A DNA stretch of 9,160 nucleotides from positions 1-9,160 of the forward strand of contig SKHU01000220.1 in assembly GCA_007116755.1 (NCBI GenBank), given 5' to 3'. Each line of letters starts with the position of its first letter. The first letter of the stretch is position 1. The notes beneath the pieces were generated by a model. That model was not told where the DNA came from and did no database searches. It worked only from the letters and a program-made list of their open reading frames with translations. The translations under genes were made by a program, and so were the position numbers. The stretch is from Alphaproteobacteria bacterium. GTDB taxonomy: Bacteria > Pseudomonadota > Alphaproteobacteria > Micavibrionales > CSBR16-224. This document shows, in pieces, positions 5,552 through 9,160 of this stretch.

Positions 5552-6518
5552 ACATGATGCGGAACAAACCGCAAAGCTGACATTCCTGCCGCCCGAAGAC
5601 GGATTTCTGGGGCTGGAGGACGAAACCGCCGCTGCGCCCGAACAGGCGGCGGCGTGGATCATCCCTTTCGGTCTGGAGCGTACCGTCAGCTATGGCCGCG
5701 GCACGGCGAACGGGCCGCAGGCGATCATCACCGCATCGCATCAGGTCGAGCTTTTCGATGAATGGTGGTGGAAAGAAGCTGTGGCCGATTACGGCACGGC
5801 GACCATCGCCCCTGCCGATCTCTCGGCCTGCCGCGACATGCCCGCCGCGCTGGCGCTGCTGGAATCGCAGACAGCCGCCGTGATGGAGGCCGGAAAATTT
5901 CCGCTGATCCTCGGCGGCGAGCACGGGATTACGCCCGGCGCGGTGAAAGCGGTTGCCGCGCGTCACCCCGAAGGACTGACAATCCTGCATTTCGATGCCC
6001 ATGCCGATCTGCGCAACGGTTACGAGGAGGAACATTACTCCCATGCTGCCGCGATGTGCCGCTGTCTGGATATTCCGAATGTGCGGATTGTCTCCGTCGG
6101 TATCCGCAATATTTCCGGCGGGGAAATTCCGCTTTGCAGTACCGAATGGAAAAACGGCCGCGTCAAAATTTTCTGGGCGACGATGCGGCGCGGCGGCTGG
6201 ACGGCGGAAGATGTCGCAAAAGCCGTCGGCACGGGGCCTGTTTATGTCAGTTTTGATCTCGACGGTTTTGATGCCGCGCTGATGCCGGCAACCGGCACGC
6301 CCGAGCCGGGCGGTCTGGACTGGGACGAGGCGATGGCGGTGCTGCTGGCCGCGCGCAAACACGGCGCAAAATTTGTCGGCGCGGATGTTGTCGAACTGGC
6401 ACCGATCGAAGGGCTGCACGGCTGCGATTTCACAGCGGCGAAACTCTGCTACCGCATTTTGAGTCTTGCCTGTGCCCCGCTGCCCGAACCGCCGGACTGG
6501 ACGGGCATCAAACTTTAA
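5535..6518 (+). CDS. speB: Agmatinase-type ureohydrolase
   Basis: Arginase/agmatinase-fold binuclear manganese hydrolase, expected to split agmatine into putrescine and urea. 327 residues from ATG 5535, chosen because the family similarity (a YGRGTANGPQAI region at 53-64) begins shortly after it and it overlaps the preceding gene by 17 nt, typical of translational coupling. An AAGGA lies about 14 nt upstream. Metal ligands: His130 in GGEHGIT, Asp154/His156/Asp158 in DAHADLR, Asp241 and Asp243 in SFDLDGFD. The substrate loop with YSHAAAM (168-174), ATGTPEPGG (252-260) and the terminal VVELAPIEGLH block (285-295) are all typical of the agmatinase group rather than arginase or formimidoylglutamase. 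No arginine decarboxylase lies in the window, so agmatine must come from elsewhere, or the true substrate may be a guanidino-polyamine. Ends 24 bases before a palindromic element bearing a terminator. Confidence 0.9.
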   Translation: MSLQRKHDAEQTAKLTFLPPEDGFLGLEDETAAAPEQAAAWIIPFGLERTVSYGRGTANGPQAIITASHQVELFDEWWWKEAVADYGTATIAPADLSACRDMPAALALLESQTAAVMEAGKFPLILGGEHGITPGAVKAVAARHPEGLTILHFDAHADLRNGYEEEHYSHAAAMCRCLDIPNVRIVSVGIRNISGGEIPLCSTEWKNGRVKIFWATMRRGGWTAEDVAKAVGTGPVYVSFDLDGFDAALMPATGTPEPGGLDWDEAMAVLLAARKHGAKFVGADVVELAPIEGLHGCDFTAAKLCYRILSLACAPLPEPPDWTGIKL

Positions 6519-6542
6519 AAAAAACCGGCACAAACATATTGC

Positions 6543-6742
6543 AAAGAGCGGCTGAAAATGCCGCTCCAGATTGCTGACAAACTTCTATCATTGTGTCATT
6601 GCGAGCGACCGTAAGGGAGCGTGGCAATCCATAAGCTGCCGATCTCCACCACTTTTCTGGATCGCCACGCCGCTGATCGCGGCTCGCGATGACGATGGAA
6701 GAGTTTGTCAACAGCCTCGAGCGGCATTTTTAACCGCTCTTT
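6543..6742. repeat. 200-bp nested palindromic element (MITE-like)
   Basis: The whole 200 bp is one imperfect inverted repeat. The outer 40 bases (6543-6582) match the reverse complement of 6703-6742 at 34 of 40 positions. Inner arms continue with TCATTGCGAG (6597-6606) against CTCGCGATGACG (6683-6694), and GTGGCAATCCA (6621-6631) against TGGATCGCCAC (6658-6668). The centre (about 6632-6657) is unpaired. Each outer arm is itself a hairpin: GAGCGGC-TGAAAAT-GCCGCTC on the left and GAGCGG/CCGCTC on the right. TCATTGCGAGC...GCAATCC is a familiar dispersed repeat core in several bacterial groups. There is no coding capacity and no obvious target-site duplication. A non-autonomous mobile element or a structural repeat are both possible. 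Confidence 0.75.
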
Positions 6743-6744
6743 TT
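6719..6744 (+). terminator. Intrinsic terminator of the polyamine operon, carried by the right arm of the repeat
   Basis: GAGCGG (6719-6724), a 9-nt loop, CCGCTC (6734-6739), then a run of five T (6740-6744). It lies 200 nt downstream of the ureohydrolase stop and just before the next promoter. Confidence 0.75.
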
Positions 6745-6769
6745 ATTTATGCCGCATTCGATATTTTAA

Positions 6770-6799
6770 TTGACATAATGTAGTGCGAATCGGTACACT
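6770..6799 (+). promoter_or_regulatory. Sigma-70-type promoter of the two-TM protein gene
   Basis: A perfect -35 TTGACA (6770-6775), an 18-bp spacer, then TACACT (6794-6799, 4 of 6 consensus). Start of transcription is about 6806, leaving a leader of roughly 57 nt. That leader holds an imperfect hairpin (AAGCGG ... CCGCTT within 6814-6841) resembling the repeat arm upstream. Confidence 0.65.
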
Positions 6800-6862
6800 G
6801 TATGCATAACAAAAGCGGCGCGAAAATGCCGGAAACCGCTTATTTCTAAGGGAGTACGATAA

Positions 6863-7360
6863 ATGACACAGACGATCGGACAAAAACTGCTGAAAAACGT
6901 TGATTTCGTTGCTGCGGGATTGTGTCTGACATTCGCGGTGGCGGCAACGCCTGCGCTGATGAATAACGAGCGCGGCGCGTATTGGATGAAACCCTATTAC
7001 GGCAGCTACGAGAATGCGCAAACGATTTACGCCGATGCGCGCAGCGAAACGCTGAATCGTCTGGAAACCGTGCTTCCGGCAAACCAGCATGCCACAGCTT
7101 CGGAAATGGACAAGGATGCGCTGAACCGTTTTCTGTTTGAAAAACGCGGTGAAAGCACAGAAATGCGGCAGATTTCCGATCTGCACTGGCACGGCGTAAC
7201 GCCGCTGCGCCATGCCGAACAGCGCCGTGAATTGAACAAAACCTTCGGCATGGCTTCAGGTGTTGCCTTCGCCCTGCTCGGTGCCGGTTTTGCAGCCGGC
7301 GGTGTTGCACGGCTGCGCCGCCAAAGCAAACCGAAAAAACCTGCGGCCAAACCTCATTAA
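6863..7360 (+). CDS. Two-transmembrane-segment inner-membrane protein, function unknown
   Basis: 165 residues, no family recognised. The start has a clear ribosome-binding site, AAGGGAG (6848-6854), 8 nt before ATG, and a promoter of its own. The first membrane segment is about residues 13-33. A soluble loop of about 95 residues follows, with several Tyr and acidic residues and a WHWH-like patch near 109-110. The second segment is about 128-149, rich in Gly and Ala. The tail is strongly basic (RLRRQSKPKKPAAKPH), so by the positive-inside rule both ends should be cytoplasmic and the loop periplasmic. No lipobox or catalytic motif is seen. It ends tail-to-tail with the leftward tag gene, the two stops sharing TTAA. 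Codon use looks like that of its neighbours. It may be a lineage-specific envelope protein. Confidence 0.8.
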   Translation: MTQTIGQKLLKNVDFVAAGLCLTFAVAATPALMNNERGAYWMKPYYGSYENAQTIYADARSETLNRLETVLPANQHATASEMDKDALNRFLFEKRGESTEMRQISDLHWHGVTPLRHAEQRRELNKTFGMASGVAFALLGAGFAAGGVARLRRQSKPKKPAAKPH

Positions 7361-7965
7361 ACGGCAGAGTAGCAAAAACAGCCGGTCAGGTGGTCGTTGA
7401 CCAGACCGGTGGCCTGCATATGCGCGTAGATGATGGTCGAGCCGACGAAATTCATGCCGCGCTTTTTCAAATCTTTGGACAGCGCATCGCTTTCTTTTGT
7501 CGTCACGGGAATCTCGCCGAGATGCGCCCATGCGTTGACAAGCGGCGCGCCGCCAACAAAAGACCAGATATAATCGGAAAAACTGCCGCATTCCTTTTGA
7601 ATTTGGAGAAACACGCGGGCATTGCGGCGGGCGGAGAGAATTTTCAGCCGGTTGCGGATAATCGCGGGATTGTCCCGCAGCGCGTCGAGTTCCGCATCCG
7701 TCATCGCCGCAACTTTTTCCGCATCAAAACCGTGAAATGCGGCGCGGTAGCCGTCGCGTTTTTTCAGCACCGTTTCCCAGCTTAAACCCGCCTGCGCGCC
7801 TTCCAGTATCAGAAATTCAAAATGTCTGTGATCATCATAGACGGGCACACCCCATTCGGCATCGTGATAGGCCTCATAGAACGGCTTCCCCTCACCGACC
7901 CAGCCGCAACGATGCCGCCCGTCCGTGCCTTCAATTGTTGATTTTGCGCGCCACGCCTCCGCCAT
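7357..7965 (-). CDS. tag: DNA-3-methyladenine glycosylase I
   Basis: Base-excision repair enzyme of the helix-hairpin-helix superfamily that removes 3-methyladenine from alkylated DNA. 202 residues against 187 in E. coli, because about 16 residues precede the family start. The zinc site is intact: Cys20 (RCGWV), His34 (YHDAEWG), His192 and Cys196 (NDHLTGC). The base-pocket residues Glu55 and Trp63 lie in LEGAQAGLSW. The C-terminal half has WSFV (134-137), SDALSKDLKKRG (159-170) and FVGSTIIYAHMQATGLVNDH, all colinear with E. coli Tag. The ATG at 7965 lies 17 nt after the stop of the M48 gene and has no clear Shine-Dalgarno; no other in-frame ATG lies before Cys20. It is probably co-transcribed with the protease. 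There is no sign of an adaptive-response regulator (ada) in the window. Confidence 0.95.
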   Translation of the reverse strand: MAEAWRAKSTIEGTDGRHRCGWVGEGKPFYEAYHDAEWGVPVYDDHRHFEFLILEGAQAGLSWETVLKKRDGYRAAFHGFDAEKVAAMTDAELDALRDNPAIIRNRLKILSARRNARVFLQIQKECGSFSDYIWSFVGGAPLVNAWAHLGEIPVTTKESDALSKDLKKRGMNFVGSTIIYAHMQATGLVNDHLTGCFCYSAV

Positions 7966-7983
7966 TCGCCGTACCGTTGCCGT

Positions 7984-9096
7984 CTAGCGGCGCAGATTGG
8001 GGGCAAGCGGCTGTCCGCCGCGTTTTTTCGCCTGAATTTCCTGATGCGTGGCATTGATGGCCACAAAACGCTCCGGCGAAGTCGGGTGCGTACGGCGGAT
8101 TTCAACCGCAGCATCGCCCTGCTCTACCGCCATGCGCCGCCAGAACGGTGCGACATTGCCGGTCTCGAAACCCGCACGTGCCATGAAATACATGCCGACA
8201 TAATCCGCCTCCTGCTCAAAGGCGACGGAATGCGACATTGCGCCCATCTGCCCGCCAAGCTGCGAGGCCTGATTGCCGGTATGCACCCCTGCCGAGCCGA
8301 GCAGCAGATCAACCGCCAGCCCCCCCAGCGCACCGGCCAGCGCATTGGTCATTTTTTTCGGTACGTGACCCATTGCGTTATGCGCCAGCTCATGCGCGAC
8401 AACCAGCGCCAGCTCGGTATCGTTTTCGACAAAACGCAGCATACCGCGCGTAATCACAATCCGCCGCCCGTCCGCATAGGCATTGATGCGGGAATCATTC
8501 TGGTCAATACCGACGGGATAGTCACAGCCCTGCACCGGTGTCACCACCGTGTTGCGAATCTGTCCGCCGCGCGAGAAATGAATCTGCCGCGGGCGCATCC
8601 CTGTCTGCTGCAACAGATTCGACGCATCACGCAGGCCGCGCTGCCCCTGCCCGACACGCGTTCCGTTGATGGACACAAGAATATCCCCTGCCCGCAATCC
8701 GGCCTGCGCTGCAGGTGATCCGGGCACGACATTGCTGAGCGTCACCGCATTGGTCAGACCGAAAAGCTGATGCACCATCGGCTGTTCGCTGCGCGGAAAC
8801 CCGTCCAGCGTCCAGCCCGACATACCATCCATCGGGCGCAGATTACGGCCGCAAAATTCCGCATTCGCCGCCAGCAGCGGGAAAGCCACAGCCGTCACCC
8901 GCGCATTGTCCTGCAGGGCACGCTGATAAATCAGGCGCTTTTGTTCCAGCGTTTCCTGATGCACGGCCTGCGTATCGGCGCGCGGCGGCGCGGTATGCGG
9001 CCCGGCGCATCCCGAAAGCATCAAAACCGTCAAAAACAGCCCTGCCAGAGCAAACAGCGCCGTTTTTTTATCTGTTTCTTTAAAAAATCTTTCCAT
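7984..9096 (-). CDS. PDZ-M48 zinc metalloprotease lipoprotein
   Basis: 370 residues. Residues 1-30 are a lipoprotein signal peptide: basic start, hydrophobic core about 12-27, and lipobox LSGC with Cys30 as the lipidated residue. A helical stretch follows (45-65), then a PDZ domain (about 112-185) with SNVVPGSPAAQAGLRAGDILVSING as its peptide-binding core, then an M48 peptidase domain. The zinc site is HELAH (235-239) with Glu294 and Asp298 in FEQEADYVG, and the THPTSPER motif (336-343) matches the conserved His-Pro segment of BepA/Oma1-like proteases. The expected role is envelope protein quality control in the periplasm, anchored to a membrane; the substrate is unknown. BepA itself carries a TPR domain and no PDZ, so this is a different architecture. 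RBS AAGG lies 6 nt before ATG. The 64 bases upstream are AT-rich and may hold its promoter, but no clear pair of boxes is seen. Confidence 0.92.
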   Translation of the reverse strand: MERFFKETDKKTALFALAGLFLTVLMLSGCAGPHTAPPRADTQAVHQETLEQKRLIYQRALQDNARVTAVAFPLLAANAEFCGRNLRPMDGMSGWTLDGFPRSEQPMVHQLFGLTNAVTLSNVVPGSPAAQAGLRAGDILVSINGTRVGQGQRGLRDASNLLQQTGMRPRQIHFSRGGQIRNTVVTPVQGCDYPVGIDQNDSRINAYADGRRIVITRGMLRFVENDTELALVVAHELAHNAMGHVPKKMTNALAGALGGLAVDLLLGSAGVHTGNQASQLGGQMGAMSHSVAFEQEADYVGMYFMARAGFETGNVAPFWRRMAVEQGDAAVEIRRTHPTSPERFVAINATHQEIQAKKRGGQPLAPNLRR

Positions 9097-9160
9097 TTCC
9101 TACCTTTTCACCTGACCGACCGTGCAAAAAACATCTTATCGGTTTATATTTTATAAAGCA

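Noticed and set aside
3731..5662. A 643-codon open frame on the minus strand across the decarboxylase and DHS-like genes
   Set aside because: It is antisense to two genes with intact catalytic motifs, its translation is compositionally odd and resembles no family, and long antisense frames are expected from GC-rich codon bias.
5541..6533. A 330-codon minus-strand frame opposite the ureohydrolase
   Set aside because: It mirrors a gene with every metal ligand in place, and the antisense product shows no motif.
6543..6742. CRISPR array or insertion sequence at the nested repeat
   Set aside because: There are no regularly spaced direct repeats with unique spacers and no transposase frame; the pattern is inverted, not direct.
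8044..8718. A 224-codon plus-strand frame opposite the M48 protease
   Set aside because: It is a shadow of a gene with signal peptide, PDZ and zinc motifs all in order.

Overview
The window reads as part of a proteobacterial chromosome, most likely alphaproteobacterial. This is an inference from protein style, a moderately GC-rich coding bias, the 'HPVK' subgroup of alanine-racemase-fold decarboxylase, the deoxyhypusine-synthase-like protein, and a long terminator-bearing leader in front of the decarboxylase that recalls the alphaproteobacterial speF RNA motif. No rRNA, tRNA, CRISPR array or insertion sequence with a transposase is visible.

Layout from left to right. (1) An M3-family oligopeptidase enters from the left edge and ends at 1967, followed by an A/T-flanked terminator hairpin. 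(2) 1968-2269 has no gene; it holds two palindromic intergenic repeats. (3) A small leftward gene (2270-2683) encodes an unrecognised protein built of 11-residue coiled-coil repeats. (4) A divergent, AT-rich regulatory region (about 2700-3010) has -10 boxes on both strands and two identical TTGCGCAA palindromes. (5) A structured leader of about 270-290 nt ends in a strong intrinsic terminator, then comes a rightward three-gene polyamine operon: a decarboxylase (ornithine/lysine type), a deoxyhypusine-synthase-like aminobutyltransferase and an agmatinase-type ureohydrolase. (6) A 200-bp nested palindromic element follows, and its right arm supplies the operon terminator. (7) A two-transmembrane-segment protein of unknown function has its own promoter. 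(8) On the minus strand, DNA-3-methyladenine glycosylase I (tag) lies directly downstream of a PDZ-plus-M48 lipoprotein metalloprotease.

How the genes work together: the decarboxylase should make putrescine (or cadaverine) from ornithine (or lysine), and the ureohydrolase should make putrescine from agmatine. The DHS-like enzyme probably transfers an aminobutyl group to an amine, giving homospermidine or a related polyamine, because bacteria have no eIF5A to modify. Tight spacing (21 nt, then a 17-nt overlap) argues for one transcript, and the leader terminator argues for control by attenuation. The most interesting part of the window is this leader-plus-operon unit. The palindromic element behind it and the hendecad-repeat protein in front of it are secondary.
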